From: Arcobacter aquimarinus
GTDB lineage: Bacteria; Campylobacterota; Campylobacteria; Campylobacterales; Arcobacteraceae
Length of the DNA stretch: 64,000 nt
Reading direction: 5' to 3'
NCBI RefSeq assembly: GCF_013177635.1
Contig: NZ_CP030944.1
Location: 1,302,001 to 1,366,000, forward strand
Numbering within the stretch: the first letter of the stretch is position 1; the number at the start of each line of letters is the position of its first letter. A model generated the notes under the pieces. It worked only from the letters and a program-made list of their open reading frames with translations, was not told where the DNA came from and made no database searches. The position numbers and the translations under genes are program-made. Below, piece by piece: positions 10,171 to 19,226 of the stretch.

Positions 10171-11165
10171 TGCAAATTTCATCTATTTTAGATATCGTTG
10201 ATGGAAGTTTATTAAACTCTCCATCAATCTCTTTTATATATTCAATTAAAACAAAAGTAAATAAAGTTAAAGAAGGTGATTTATTCATCACAAAAAATCT
10301 TGATGATATAGAACTTGCAATAAAAAATGGTGCTTTTGCAATAATTTTAGAAGAAAATTATCCAATAATAGATAATGAAATAGCTTGGATAAAGGTAAAT
10401 AATATAGATTTAACAATTATAAAATTAATTAGATTTAAACTTTCTACTAAAAATTTAAAAGCATATTATTGTAAAAAATCAACTTATGATTTATTAAAAA
10501 TTTACACAAATAGTTTTTATAAAAATATAAAATTAATTCCAAATTCTTTAGATGGATTTTTTAAATATTTAGATAATATTGAAGATAATGACATTTTAAT
10601 TTCTCATAACGAAACAATTTTAAATAAAATTTATCCTAAAAGCATAGATTTCGATGAAAATATTAAATTAGAAAAAATTGATAATTTAATAGAACATTCT
10701 TTATTTGAAACAACTTTTTCCTATAAAAATATATATTATTCAAGAGTTAAGATTTCAAGTTTGTATTTAGAAAATTTTCTGAAAGTTTTTACATTTTTAA
10801 ATGAAAATTTAGATTTCTCAAAATTAAAATCTTTTAATAATATGAAAGCTATATTTTTAGATAGAAATATCAATATTGTTGAATTTGGGAAAAGTGACAA
10901 ATTTATAATTTGTCAAAATGATACTAGTTTATATGAAGATGAAATAATTTATATCAATAATAAATTTAAATATGCAAAAACTCTATTTATTTCAAATACA
11001 AATATATATATTAATGATAAAGATATATTAATAATCTCTAATATTGAAGAACTAAAGCCTTTATTAAAAAACAATAGATTTAATGGTATATATATAATAG
11101 GTTTTAATTATAAAGAGATATCAGAATATCTTATGAGAACAGAAAAAGAATTAACTCTTTTCTGA
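10170..11165 (+). CDS. MurF/MurE N-domain-like protein, function unknown
   Basis: A 331-residue protein whose N-terminal part (about 30-65: VKEGDLFITKNLDDIELAIKNGAFAIILE, given here in outline) resembles the UDP-binding N-terminal domain of Mur ligases. I see no ATP-binding P-loop such as GTxGKT, so it should not be an active ligase. Genes of this kind follow metG in other Campylobacterota, to the best of my knowledge annotated as hypothetical or peptidoglycan-related. Translation starts at GTG overlapping the metG stop (TAGTG), so it is coupled. The role is unknown. Confidence 0.6.
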   Translation: MQISSILDIVDGSLLNSPSISFIYSIKTKVNKVKEGDLFITKNLDDIELAIKNGAFAIILEENYPIIDNEIAWIKVNNIDLTIIKLIRFKLSTKNLKAYYCKKSTYDLLKIYTNSFYKNIKLIPNSLDGFFKYLDNIEDNDILISHNETILNKIYPKSIDFDENIKLEKIDNLIEHSLFETTFSYKNIYYSRVKISSLYLENFLKVFTFLNENLDFSKLKSFNNMKAIFLDRNINIVEFGKSDKFIICQNDTSLYEDEIIYINNKFKYAKTLFISNTNIYINDKDILIISNIEELKPLLKNNRFNGIYIIGFNYKEISEYLMRTEKELTLF

Positions 11166-11822
11166 TTAGTAAACTAATCCAAAAGAGCTTATAACTTTTC
11201 CTAAAATAATCAAATCTTCTTTATTTAAAATTTGTGAAGGGTAATCTTTATTGTCAGATATAATATCTAATTTTCCATCAACTCTTTTTTGAATTCTTTT
11301 TACAAATAATCCATGTGTTGTTGTAAATGCATATATTCCATCTCTTGAAACATCTTTTTTTGTTTTATCAACAAATATAATATTATCACTATTTAAAGTT
11401 GGTTCCATTGAATCCCCAACCACATTTATTGCATCAATATTTTTTAAATTATCTTTTCCACCTAACATATTTACAAAATATTCTGGTAATTCCAAAGATT
11501 CATAGTTATCTTCACTTTCATAAGCTCCTCCTCCAGCACTAACACTTACAGAGGAATAATATTTAATCCAATATTTATCTGTTGTATCAACTAAAGAACC
11601 AGGATTTTGATTATAAAGTAACCAATTTATAGAAATCTTTTTTTTAGCACAAAAATTCAAAATATTTGAATAAGGAATTTTTCCTCTATTTTTCATTGTT
11701 GCAAAATTTGCCTGACTTAACTCAAGAGATTTTGCAACATCCTTATCAAACACTCTTCCATATTTTCCATCAGCACTTATAATATCTTTCAATTTTTCAA
11801 TTATTTCATCAACTATTAACAT
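11166..11822 (-). CDS. S24-family (LexA/CI-like) transcriptional repressor
   Basis: This 218-residue regulator has an N-terminal CI-type helix-turn-helix (about residues 24-70) and a C-terminal S24 peptidase domain. The catalytic Ser is S138 in GDSMEPT, the Lys is K175 in LFVKRI, and a possible self-cleavage Ala-Gly lies at A96-G97 in a SAGGGA linker. Such proteins are inactivated by RecA-stimulated self-cleavage or act as phage-type repressors. It is not inside a recognisable prophage, so it may be a domesticated regulator. Its promoter region has a repeated TGAAA-N4-TTTCA-like site, consistent with autorepression. Confidence 0.85.
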   Translation of the reverse strand: MLIVDEIIEKLKDIISADGKYGRVFDKDVAKSLELSQANFATMKNRGKIPYSNILNFCAKKKISINWLLYNQNPGSLVDTTDKYWIKYYSSVSVSAGGGAYESEDNYESLELPEYFVNMLGGKDNLKNIDAINVVGDSMEPTLNSDNIIFVDKTKKDVSRDGIYAFTTTHGLFVKRIQKRVDGKLDIISDNKDYPSQILNKEDLIILGKVISSFGLVY

Positions 11823-11835
11823 AAAAACACCTTTG

Positions 11836-11879
11836 TGAAATATTTTTTATAATTATATTACAAATTGAAATATTTTTCA
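11836..11879. promoter_or_regulatory. Candidate operator of the S24 repressor
   Basis: The 12-mer TGAAATATTTTT occurs at 11,836-11,847 and again at 11,866-11,877, with 30 bp between equivalent positions (about three helical turns). The second copy extends to TGAAA-TATT-TTTCA, nearly palindromic as expected for a dimeric repressor. It lies directly upstream of the repressor gene, which points to autoregulation. It also lies upstream of the tiny ORF at 11,929 on the other strand. Confidence 0.5.
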
Positions 11880-11928
11880 AGTTTTATTTCATTTTTTATT
11901 AAAATTAGAAAAAATAAAAGGAATTTAT

Positions 11929-12024
11929 ATGTCAAATAAATTTAAAGAAACTAAAAATAATTTTAAAAGAATAATAAAAAAGATAGATGGCTTTATATAT
12001 GAAATTGGTGAGAAAATATTATAA
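11929..12024 (+). CDS. Possible 31-residue basic peptide
   Basis: A short frame of 31 codons opens with ATG after a good ribosome site (AAAAGGAATTTAT) and ends with TAA. It encodes a lysine-rich peptide with an amphipathic middle. It lies divergent from the S24 repressor and downstream of its candidate operator, so it may be the repressor's target. No homologue is recognised, and such a short frame could be chance. A 9-bp inverted repeat (ATCAAATTT/AAATTTGAT) lies at 12,034-12,053 just downstream, without a clear T-run. Confidence 0.4.
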   Translation: MSNKFKETKNNFKRIIKKIDGFIYEIGEKIL

Positions 12025-12141
12025 ATTTAAGAAATCAAATTTCAAAATTTGATAACTTTCTTATTAAAAAATAAATATTACTAAAGCAATTTTTATATAT
12101 TATTACGATGATAATTATAAGTGGTAACCACGGAGAATAAT

Positions 12142-12399
12142 ATGGAAGAGATAAACTTAATAACAGAGTCAATAAAGTTTATGTTTTTGGGGATGGGAGT
12201 AGTATTTGCATTTTTAGCAATAATGATACTAATCCTAAAAGCTCAAGGGATAATATTAACAAAGATTTTTCCACAAGAAGAGAAAAAAGTTGTAAATGTA
12301 CCCCCAATGAGTAATCATACCAATAACGTAAAATCAGAGTCTGCAAAAATAGCTGCAATAGTTGCCACAGTGCAACATCATAAAAATCTAAAGGGTTAA
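12142..12399 (+). CDS. oadG: Oxaloacetate decarboxylase gamma subunit (OadG)
   Basis: An 85-residue subunit with one N-terminal membrane helix (about residues 11-36) and a polar tail. It is the assembly/anchor subunit of the Na+-pumping decarboxylase, joining the alpha and beta subunits. I place the start at ATG 12,142, because CGGAG lies just ahead of it. A GTG at 12,121 in the same frame has no such site. It starts the oadG-oadA-oadB cluster and ends one base before oadA. Confidence 0.85.
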   Translation: MEEINLITESIKFMFLGMGVVFAFLAIMILILKAQGIILTKIFPQEEKKVVNVPPMSNHTNNVKSESAKIAAIVATVQHHKNLKG

Positions 12400-12400
12400 A

Positions 12401-14212
12401 ATGTCTAAAAAGTACATAGATATTATGGATACAACCTTTAGAGATGGATTCCAATCTGTCTTTGGAGGAAGAGTTTTAATGAATGATTTTTTTCCAGCTG
12501 TAGAAGCTGCAAAAGATGCTGGAATAAATCACTTTGAATTTGGAGGAGGAGCAAGATTCCAATCATTGTTCTTCTACTTACAAGAAAATGCATTTGATAT
12601 GATGGATAGATTTAGAGAAATCGTAGGTCCAAATGCAAACTTACAAACCTTAGCTCGTGGTATAAATACAGTTATGCTTGATACGGGTTCAAGAGAATTA
12701 ATCGACTTACATGCAAAATTATTTGCAAAACATGGAACAACAACAATCAGAAACTTTGATGCATTAAATGATGTACAAAACCTTGAATATAGTGCTGAAT
12801 GTATAAAAAAATATGGATTAAATCATGAAGTTGTTGTAACACTTATGGATTTACCTCCAGGATGCTTTGGCGCTCATGATGTTGCTTTTTATGAAAAAAC
12901 ATTAAGAAATATTCTTGATAGTGGATTACCTTATGATTCAATCTGCTTTAAAGATGCCTCAGGAACTTCATCTCCTCAAAAAATCTATGAAACAATACAA
13001 ATGGCAAGAAGATTAGTAGGAAATGATACTCATATTAGACTTCATACTCACGAAACAGCAGGTGTTTCAGTATCATGTTATTTAGCTGCTTTAGAAGCTG
13101 GAGCTGATGGTATTGATTTAGCTGCATCACCTGTAAGTGGAGGAACTTCTCAACCAGATATTCTTACTATGCTTCATGCAGTAAAAGGTAAAAATTTTGA
13201 CTTGGGTGGTTTAGAAATAGATAAAATTTTAAAATATGAAGAAGTTTTAAAAGATTGCTTAAAAGATTACTTTATTCCACCAGAAGCTACTCAAGTATCT
13301 CCTTTAATCCCATTCTCTCCAATGCCAGGTGGTGCATTAACTGCAAATACTCAAATGATGAGAGATAATGGTACTTTAGATAAATTTCCTGAAGTTATAA
13401 AAGCAATGCAAGAAGTAGTTGAACGTGGTGGATATGGAACATCTGTAACTCCTGTTTCACAATTTTATTGGCAACAAGCATATGCAAATGTAATGTTTGG
13501 TCCTTGGAAACAAATAGCTCCTGGTTATGGAAAAATGGTTTTAGGTTACTTTGGTAAAACTCCTGTTGCTCCTGATGCTGAAATTGTAAAACTAGCAAGT
13601 GAAAAACTAAAACTAGAACCAACTACTTTGAATCCTTTAGATATAGCTGATGCTGATGAGAAAAAAAGAATATCAGTATGGAAACAAAGATTAGAAATAG
13701 AAGGTATAGAAACAACTGAAGAGAATATTTTTATTGCAGCTGCCTGTGATGAAAAAGGAATAGCATTTTTAAAAGGTGAAGCACCTTTAAATGTTAGAAA
13801 AAATGATTCTGTTTGTGAAAATGATAAAGATTGTAAATTAGGAGAAAACAAAATGGCAAATGCAAGTGGAAACTATACAGTTGTAGTTGATGGTCAAAGA
13901 TTTAATGTAAGTATCGCAGAAGGTAACGCAGATATTCAAGTAACTCCTGTTGCTAACTCAAATACAACAACTTCATCAACTCCTGTTGCTTCAAATGGTG
14001 GAACAGAAGTTCCAGCTGCTGTAAATGGTGCTGTTTGGAAAATACTTGTAAAAGAAGGTGATAGAGTTGAAAAAGATCAACAAATTATTATCCTTGAAGC
14101 AATGAAAATGGAAATTGATATAACAGCTCCAGTTTCAGGTGTTATTACAAAGATATTAGTAAATCCTGCACAAGCAGTAGATGAAGGACAAACATTAGCC
14201 ATTATTGGTTAA
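12401..14212 (+). CDS. oadA: Oxaloacetate decarboxylase alpha subunit with biotin carrier domain
   Basis: The 603-residue protein has an N-terminal carboxyltransferase TIM barrel with metal-site motifs DTTFRDG (about residues 10-16) and HTHETAG (about 212-218). The middle is the conserved carboxylase domain. A linker rich in Thr, Ser and Asn follows (about 485-545), and then a C-terminal biotinyl domain with EAMKMEI, where the Lys carries biotin. It transfers CO2 from oxaloacetate to biotin for decarboxylation by OadB. Pyruvate carboxylase subunit B looks similar, but the OadG and OadB neighbours decide the call. Confidence 0.93.
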   Translation: MSKKYIDIMDTTFRDGFQSVFGGRVLMNDFFPAVEAAKDAGINHFEFGGGARFQSLFFYLQENAFDMMDRFREIVGPNANLQTLARGINTVMLDTGSRELIDLHAKLFAKHGTTTIRNFDALNDVQNLEYSAECIKKYGLNHEVVVTLMDLPPGCFGAHDVAFYEKTLRNILDSGLPYDSICFKDASGTSSPQKIYETIQMARRLVGNDTHIRLHTHETAGVSVSCYLAALEAGADGIDLAASPVSGGTSQPDILTMLHAVKGKNFDLGGLEIDKILKYEEVLKDCLKDYFIPPEATQVSPLIPFSPMPGGALTANTQMMRDNGTLDKFPEVIKAMQEVVERGGYGTSVTPVSQFYWQQAYANVMFGPWKQIAPGYGKMVLGYFGKTPVAPDAEIVKLASEKLKLEPTTLNPLDIADADEKKRISVWKQRLEIEGIETTEENIFIAAACDEKGIAFLKGEAPLNVRKNDSVCENDKDCKLGENKMANASGNYTVVVDGQRFNVSIAEGNADIQVTPVANSNTTTSSTPVASNGGTEVPAAVNGAVWKILVKEGDRVEKDQQIIILEAMKMEIDITAPVSGVITKILVNPAQAVDEGQTLAIIG

Positions 14213-14232
14213 TGTTTATTAGAAGGTCGTAA

Positions 14233-15555
14233 ATGATAAAAAATATTTTTATAGCTTTTTTTCTTTGCTTTACAATCTTTTCGTCAAATAGCTTAGCTTC
14301 AAATACGGTTGTAGTAGAGCAACAAGAGAAAGAACCATATCACTCAAAAACAATGGGTGAATTAGTTCAAACTTTTTATGCAACTACAGGTATAAAAGCA
14401 TTATTTGAACCAAAAGAGGGAGTAAAAGATTCTCATGGAAAAGATATGAGTTTGTTTGCTCAAGGTTATGGAAGAATTATAATGATTTTAATCTGTTTTT
14501 TACTGTTTTATTTAGCAATTAAAAAAGGATTTGAACCATTACTTTTAATTCCAATTGGATTTGGTGGTTTATTAGCAAATATTCCAATAGCAAATATGGC
14601 AGGACCTGATGGGATGCTGGGAATTATTTATGATATGGGTATTACTAATCAATTTTTCCCACTTTTAATATTTATGGGTGTTGGAGCTATGACAGACTTT
14701 GGTCCATTATTAGCTAACCCAAAAACAGCTTTATTAGGTGGAGCTGCACAATTTGGAATCTTTGGTTCTCTTATAGGTGCAGTTATATTGTCACAATATG
14801 TTCCAGGAATTAATTTTTCATTAGAACAAGCTGCTGCTATATCAATTATTGGTGGAGCTGATGGACCAACGTCTATTTTTGTTGCCTCAAAACTTGCACC
14901 TGAATTACTTGGAGCTATTGCTGTTGCTGCTTATTCTTATATGGCATTAGTACCTGTAATTCAACCTCCAATTATGAGAGCATTAACAACAGTTAATGAG
15001 AGAAAAATAAAGATGTCGACATTAAGAAAAGTGTCAAAAGTAGAGAAAATTGTATTTCCAATAGTTGTTTTATGTTTAACATTATTAATTTTACCAGATG
15101 CTGCACCATTGATTGGAGCATTTTGTTTTGGAAATTTTGCAAAAGAATCAGGAGTTATTGATAGACTTTCTGATACAATGCAAAATGCATTAATTAATAT
15201 TGTAACAATCTTCTTAGGATTAGGTGTTGGTTCAAAATTAGCATCAGAGCAGTTCTTAGTAGCAGAGACAATGGGAATTATGGCAATAGGTCTTTTAGCA
15301 TTTGCAGCAGGAACAGCTATGGGTGTTATAATGGCTAAATTAATGAATTTAGTTAGTTCAAAAGATAATCAGATAAATCCTTTAATTGGAGCAGCTGGGG
15401 TATCAGCTGTACCAATGGCAGCGAGGGTTGTAAGTAAAGAAGGTCAACTTTATGATAAATCGAATGTATTATTAATGCATGCGATGGGTCCTAATGTTGC
15501 TGGTGTTATTGGTTCAGCAGTCGCTGCTGGTGTTCTTTTATCGATATTTAAATAA
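14233..15555 (+). CDS. oadB: Na+-pumping oxaloacetate decarboxylase beta subunit
   Basis: This 440-residue integral membrane protein decarboxylates carboxybiotin and exports Na+. An N-terminal signal-like helix (about 1-23) is followed by a periplasmic stretch and then about nine to eleven membrane segments. Family signatures are [15 protein letters not shown] and [20 protein letters not shown], which include the Asp residues of the Na+ site. The C-terminal [14 protein letters not shown] block is also typical. It is 20 bases downstream of oadA, and pckA follows after 29 bases, so the four genes are likely one transcript. Confidence 0.95.
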   Translation: MIKNIFIAFFLCFTIFSSNSLASNTVVVEQQEKEPYHSKTMGELVQTFYATTGIKALFEPKEGVKDSHGKDMSLFAQGYGRIIMILICFLLFYLAIKKGFEPLLLIPIGFGGLLANIPIANMAGPDGMLGIIYDMGITNQFFPLLIFMGVGAMTDFGPLLANPKTALLGGAAQFGIFGSLIGAVILSQYVPGINFSLEQAAAISIIGGADGPTSIFVASKLAPELLGAIAVAAYSYMALVPVIQPPIMRALTTVNERKIKMSTLRKVSKVEKIVFPIVVLCLTLLILPDAAPLIGAFCFGNFAKESGVIDRLSDTMQNALINIVTIFLGLGVGSKLASEQFLVAETMGIMAIGLLAFAAGTAMGVIMAKLMNLVSSKDNQINPLIGAAGVSAVPMAARVVSKEGQLYDKSNVLLMHAMGPNVAGVIGSAVAAGVLLSIFK

Positions 15556-15584
15556 ATAAAATTAACAAGTAGGAAAGTTAAATT

Positions 15585-17165
15585 ATGTCTGAAATTAAAG
15601 ACTCATTAGGTTTAGAAAACGTTGGAATTGTAAGAAGAAATTGTGATGTGGATACATTAATTCAATTTGCAGTAGAAAAAGAAGGTGCTAAGATATCTTC
15701 TACGGGTGCATTAATGATTGATACAGGTATATTTACTGGAAGAAGTCCAAAAGATAAATTTTTTGTTAATCAAGACCCATCTAACAAATATATTGCTTGG
15801 GGTGATATAAATCATAAAGTTTCTAAAGAAGTTTATGAAGATTTGTTAAAAAACTCAAAAAAACAACTTAGTAATAAAGATATTTTTGTAACAGATGTAT
15901 ACTGTGGAGCATCTCTTGACTCAAGAAAATCTGTAAGATTTATTACAGAAATTGCATGGCAAGCGCATTTTATTCGAAATATGTTTATAGTTCCTCAAAC
16001 GCAAGAAGAATTAGACAATTTTAAACCTGATTTTACTATTTACAATGCTTGTAAAACAGTTGATATGGCTTATGTTAGTCATGGTTTACATTCAGAAGTT
16101 TATGTAATATTTAATGTAGAAGAAAATACAGCTATTATTGGTGGAACATGGTATGCCGGTGAAATGAAAAAAGGTGTATTCTCTATGATGAATTATTGGC
16201 TTCCACTAGAAGAAAAATTACCAATGCATTGTTCTGCAAATATTGGTAAAGATGGTGATACAGCTTTATTCTTTGGATTATCAGGTACTGGAAAAACAAC
16301 ATTATCAACAGATCCAAATAGAGCCTTAATTGGTGATGATGAGCATGGTTGGGATGATGAAGGGATTTTCAATTTTGAAGGTGGTTGTTATGCTAAGGTA
16401 ATTAACTTAGATAAGGATAGTGAACCAGAAATTTTCAATGCTATTAAAAAAGGTGCAATATTAGAAAATGTTGTGGCAGATGAAAATGGAGTAGTTGATT
16501 ATACTGATGGTTCAAAAACTGAAAATACAAGAGTATCTTATCCTCTTGATCATATTCCAAATCATACTCCCGATATGAGAGGAAATCATCCAACAAATAT
16601 TATTTTCTTATGTGCAGATGCTTTTGGAGTTTTACCTCCAGTTGCAAAACTTGATAAACAGCAAGCAATGTATTATTTCCTAAGTGGATATACAGCAAAA
16701 GTTGCTGGAACTGAAAGAGGAATTACTGAACCAATTGCAACTTTTTCATCTTGTTTTGGAGAAGCATTTCTACCACTAAATCCTACTGTATATGCTGAAT
16801 TATTGGGAAGAAAGATAGATAAACATAATGTTAATGTTTATTTAGTAAATACTGGATGGACAGGTGGTCCTTATGGTATCGGTAAAAGAATGAGTATAAA
16901 AAATACACGTGCTTGTATAAATGCAATCTTGGACGGTTCTATAAATAATTCAGAATTTGAAGTTTTACCTGTATTTAATTTAGTAATTCCTAAAACATTA
17001 AAAGGTGTTGATACTGAAGTTTTAAATCCAAGAAATACGTGGCAAGACAAAGTTGCTTATGATGAGACTAAGAAAAAACTTGCAACAATGTATATTCAAA
17101 ACTTTAAAAAATACTTAACTTTAGAAAGTGAATATGATTTCACAGCTGCAGGACCTTCTTTATAG
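15585..17165 (+). CDS. pckA: Phosphoenolpyruvate carboxykinase (ATP)
   Basis: The 526-residue enzyme interconverts oxaloacetate plus ATP with phosphoenolpyruvate and CO2. The P-loop [11 protein letters not shown] is at about residues 230-240, followed by the metal motif GDDEHGW. The substrate-site GRSPKDKF segment is near residues 47-54. It is downstream of the oxaloacetate decarboxylase genes, so two alternative fates of oxaloacetate are encoded side by side. A strong terminator follows at 17,183-17,213. Confidence 0.96.
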   Translation: MSEIKDSLGLENVGIVRRNCDVDTLIQFAVEKEGAKISSTGALMIDTGIFTGRSPKDKFFVNQDPSNKYIAWGDINHKVSKEVYEDLLKNSKKQLSNKDIFVTDVYCGASLDSRKSVRFITEIAWQAHFIRNMFIVPQTQEELDNFKPDFTIYNACKTVDMAYVSHGLHSEVYVIFNVEENTAIIGGTWYAGEMKKGVFSMMNYWLPLEEKLPMHCSANIGKDGDTALFFGLSGTGKTTLSTDPNRALIGDDEHGWDDEGIFNFEGGCYAKVINLDKDSEPEIFNAIKKGAILENVVADENGVVDYTDGSKTENTRVSYPLDHIPNHTPDMRGNHPTNIIFLCADAFGVLPPVAKLDKQQAMYYFLSGYTAKVAGTERGITEPIATFSSCFGEAFLPLNPTVYAELLGRKIDKHNVNVYLVNTGWTGGPYGIGKRMSIKNTRACINAILDGSINNSEFEVLPVFNLVIPKTLKGVDTEVLNPRNTWQDKVAYDETKKKLATMYIQNFKKYLTLESEYDFTAAGPSL

Positions 17166-17182
17166 GATATAATTCTAATAGA

Positions 17183-17213
17183 AAAAGAAAAGAGAGTAAA
17201 TCTCTTTTCTTTT
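17183..17213 (+). terminator. Rho-independent terminator after pckA
   Basis: A 13-bp perfect inverted repeat (AAAAGAAAAGAGA, loop GTAAA, TCTCTTTTCTTTT) begins about 18 bases after the pckA stop and runs into a T-rich tail. It ends the oadGAB-pckA transcript. Confidence 0.85.
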
Positions 17214-17240
17214 ATTTCCAACTCAATATAGGAGAATGTT

Positions 17241-17735
17241 ATGAATTTGTCTGTTTTTTTAGAAAATATCAAAAATAACCAAAATGAAGTAGTATACTAC
17301 TGTTGCAATCATGTTTTATCAAAAAAATTTGATATTAATAATGATGATATAGAAGAAGTTGTTCTAAAAGATATATTTGTTAATTATGAAAATTTCAATA
17401 AAGCTCTAAATGATTGTGCTGGAACTATTTATAAGAAGTATGAATCTGAATTAGATGATATTTATAAAAACATTTGTAATTTATTTAATGAAGATTGTGA
17501 TAACGAATATGTTTTTAATTACAGATTAACAAGAGTTAAAAATCAAGAGCCTAAACAATTTTTAGATATTGAAGATAAAGATACTCAAGAAACTGTTATT
17601 CAAAAATTTGAAGATAAAATCAACACTATTTTAGAATCAAAATACTATAAGCAAAATAAAGATAAATTAGAGGAATCTTTAATTATTCCTCAAAGAACTC
17701 TTGAATTAATAAAAAGTGCTGTAAAACACTATTAA
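17241..17735 (+). CDS. Hypothetical acidic protein, unknown
   Basis: A 164-residue, predominantly helical and acidic cytosolic protein without a signal peptide or membrane helix. Cysteines occur at several places (CC near residue 21) but form no metal motif I recognise. It has a strong ribosome site (ATAGGAGAATGTT) and sits between the pckA terminator and ribBA, facing the latter convergently with only about 18 bases between stops. Function unknown. Confidence 0.65.
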   Translation: MNLSVFLENIKNNQNEVVYYCCNHVLSKKFDINNDDIEEVVLKDIFVNYENFNKALNDCAGTIYKKYESELDDIYKNICNLFNEDCDNEYVFNYRLTRVKNQEPKQFLDIEDKDTQETVIQKFEDKINTILESKYYKQNKDKLEESLIIPQRTLELIKSAVKHY

Positions 17736-17753
17736 TATTTATAGAGTGCTATG

Positions 17754-18785
17754 TTAGCACTCTATTTGAATCTCTTCTACTATTTCTAAACCAAATCCTT
17801 GTAATCCAACAAAAGAGTGCTTACCTCCACTTGTCATTAGTTTAATTTGTTTTATATTTAAACTATTTAGAATTTGAGCTCCTATTCCATAATCTTTTTG
17901 AGACTCTTTTTTCTTCATTTCATCATTTAAAAAAATTAAAACTCCACCTTTAGATTGTAAGAAATTTATGGTTTTAATCATAGAGTTTAACTTTTCATCA
18001 TTTAAAAATAAATCTATATCCGGTAAAATAGTATGAAATTTAATATGTGTTGTATGTCCTAATTGACCAAATATAATAGCTGTATGAATATTCCCTAAAT
18101 GATCTTTAAACTCTTTTTGAATAACTTCTTTTGAAAAAAAGATTTTATTAGAGCTAGAAACTTCTTCCACTAGTTTTTCATGAGATAATCTATATTCAAC
18201 TAAATCAGAGATATAGACTTGTTTTAAATTGTGTTTTTCAGCAAAAATATCTAAATCATCTCTTCTTGCCATTGTTCCATCTTCTTTCATGATTTCACAA
18301 ATAACTGCTTCACCATTTAAACCAGCTAGTTTACATAAATCTACACTACCTTCTGTATGACCCGTTCGAACAAGAACTCCTCCATCTTTTGCTATCAATG
18401 GAAAAATATGTCCTGGACGAACTAATTCAAGAGGATTTGAAATTGGATTAGCTAATATTTTAATTGTATCATCTCTCTCTTTTGCACTAATTCCAGTAGT
18501 TGCATCAGCCGCATCAACAGAAACTGTAAAAGCCGTTTCGTAAGAAGATGTATTAGAAGTAACCATTGGATTTAATTGTAATCTATTTGCAGTCTCTTTT
18601 GTAACAGAAACACAAATCAAACCTTTTGCATGAGTAGCCATAAAATTTACTTTTTCAGCACTACTTAACGGTGCTGCATAAACTAAATCTCCCTCATTTT
18701 CCCTATCTTCATCATCTAACATAATAACCATATTACCTTTTTGAATCTCTTTAATAGCTTCTTGTACTCTTAGTATTGCATTCAT
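17754..18785 (-). CDS. ribB: 3,4-dihydroxy-2-butanone 4-phosphate synthase with degenerate GTP cyclohydrolase II domain
   Basis: The N-terminal half (about 1-200) is RibB, which makes the four-carbon riboflavin precursor from ribulose 5-phosphate. The acidic motif DDEDRENEGD is at residues 24-33, and the HTEGSVDLCKLAG block is present. The C-terminal half aligns with RibA in outline, but the three zinc-binding cysteines of GTP cyclohydrolase II are absent and the domain is short. Only the RibB activity is therefore expected. This shortened RibBA form is known in Campylobacterota, which must carry a separate ribA. The total length is 343 residues. Confidence 0.88.
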   Translation of the reverse strand: MNAILRVQEAIKEIQKGNMVIMLDDEDRENEGDLVYAAPLSSAEKVNFMATHAKGLICVSVTKETANRLQLNPMVTSNTSSYETAFTVSVDAADATTGISAKERDDTIKILANPISNPLELVRPGHIFPLIAKDGGVLVRTGHTEGSVDLCKLAGLNGEAVICEIMKEDGTMARRDDLDIFAEKHNLKQVYISDLVEYRLSHEKLVEEVSSSNKIFFSKEVIQKEFKDHLGNIHTAIIFGQLGHTTHIKFHTILPDIDLFLNDEKLNSMIKTINFLQSKGGVLIFLNDEMKKKESQKDYGIGAQILNSLNIKQIKLMTSGGKHSFVGLQGFGLEIVEEIQIEC

Positions 18786-18860
18786 ATTTCTTCTTTTCTT
18801 TAATTATTTATATATTAGTTGTGATTATATCAAAAAATCCAAAATATAATCTAAAGAGCC

Positions 18861-18889
18861 TTGACAATAGAATATTATTCTACTATAAT
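18861..18889 (+). promoter_or_regulatory. Consensus sigma70 promoter of the tRNA-Gln/tRNA-fMet pair
   Basis: TTGACA (18,861-18,866), a 17-bp spacer and TATAAT (18,884-18,889) match both consensus hexamers exactly. The predicted start is about 18,896, a few bases ahead of tRNA-Gln. Such a perfect promoter fits stable RNA genes. Confidence 0.9.
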
Positions 18890-18901
18890 CCAGACACTTA
18901 A

Positions 18902-18976
18902 TGGGGTATCGCCAAGTGGTAAGGCAACGGTTTTTGGTACCGTCATTCGAAGGTTCGAATCCTTCTACCCCATCCA
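18902..18976 (+). tRNA. tRNA-Gln (UUG)
   Basis: A 75-nt cloverleaf: the acceptor stem TGGGGTA pairs with TACCCCA, the anticodon stem ACGGT pairs with ACCGT around loop TTTTGGT (anticodon TTG), and the T arm contains GGTTCGAATCC. The CCA end is encoded. It is 13 bases upstream of the initiator tRNA and shares its promoter. Confidence 0.95.
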
Positions 18977-18989
18977 CTTTACTTCTTAA

Positions 18990-19068
<79 letters not shown>

Positions 19069-19075
19069 CAGAAAA

Positions 19076-19213
19076 TTATTTTATATTTAAATGTCCTTTT
19101 ATATATGATACTTCTTTATACATATAAAATACGAACTTAAACAATGGAACGAGAACTATAGTATTTATTGACAATACTATTGCTATTAATAAATTAATTG
19201 TTTCTATATTCAT
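19076..19213 (-). CDS. Small prophage membrane protein
   Basis: A 45-residue protein with one long hydrophobic helix (about residues 5-31) and a basic C-terminus, so it is probably N-out with a cytosolic tail. I chose ATG 19,213 because AGGAGT lies about ten bases upstream. A longer frame back to 19,267 would overlap the fibre gene and lacks such a site. It is the last gene before attL. It could be a small virion membrane protein or a lysis accessory protein, but nothing in the sequence decides. Confidence 0.6.
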   Translation of the reverse strand: MNIETINLLIAIVLSINTIVLVPLFKFVFYMYKEVSYIKGHLNIK

Positions 19214-19226
19214 TCTATAATTACTC

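Noticed and set aside
9989-10291. Opposite-strand frames inside metG, oadA, gltX and other core genes
   Set aside because: They lie antisense within well-supported genes, have no ribosome sites, and have the Leu/Phe/Gln-rich composition expected of mirror frames in AT-rich genes.
12034-12053. ATCAAATTT/AAATTTGAT as a terminator of the 31-codon ORF
   Set aside because: The stem has only two G-C pairs and is not followed by a T-run on either strand. An operator role cannot be excluded but is not supported.
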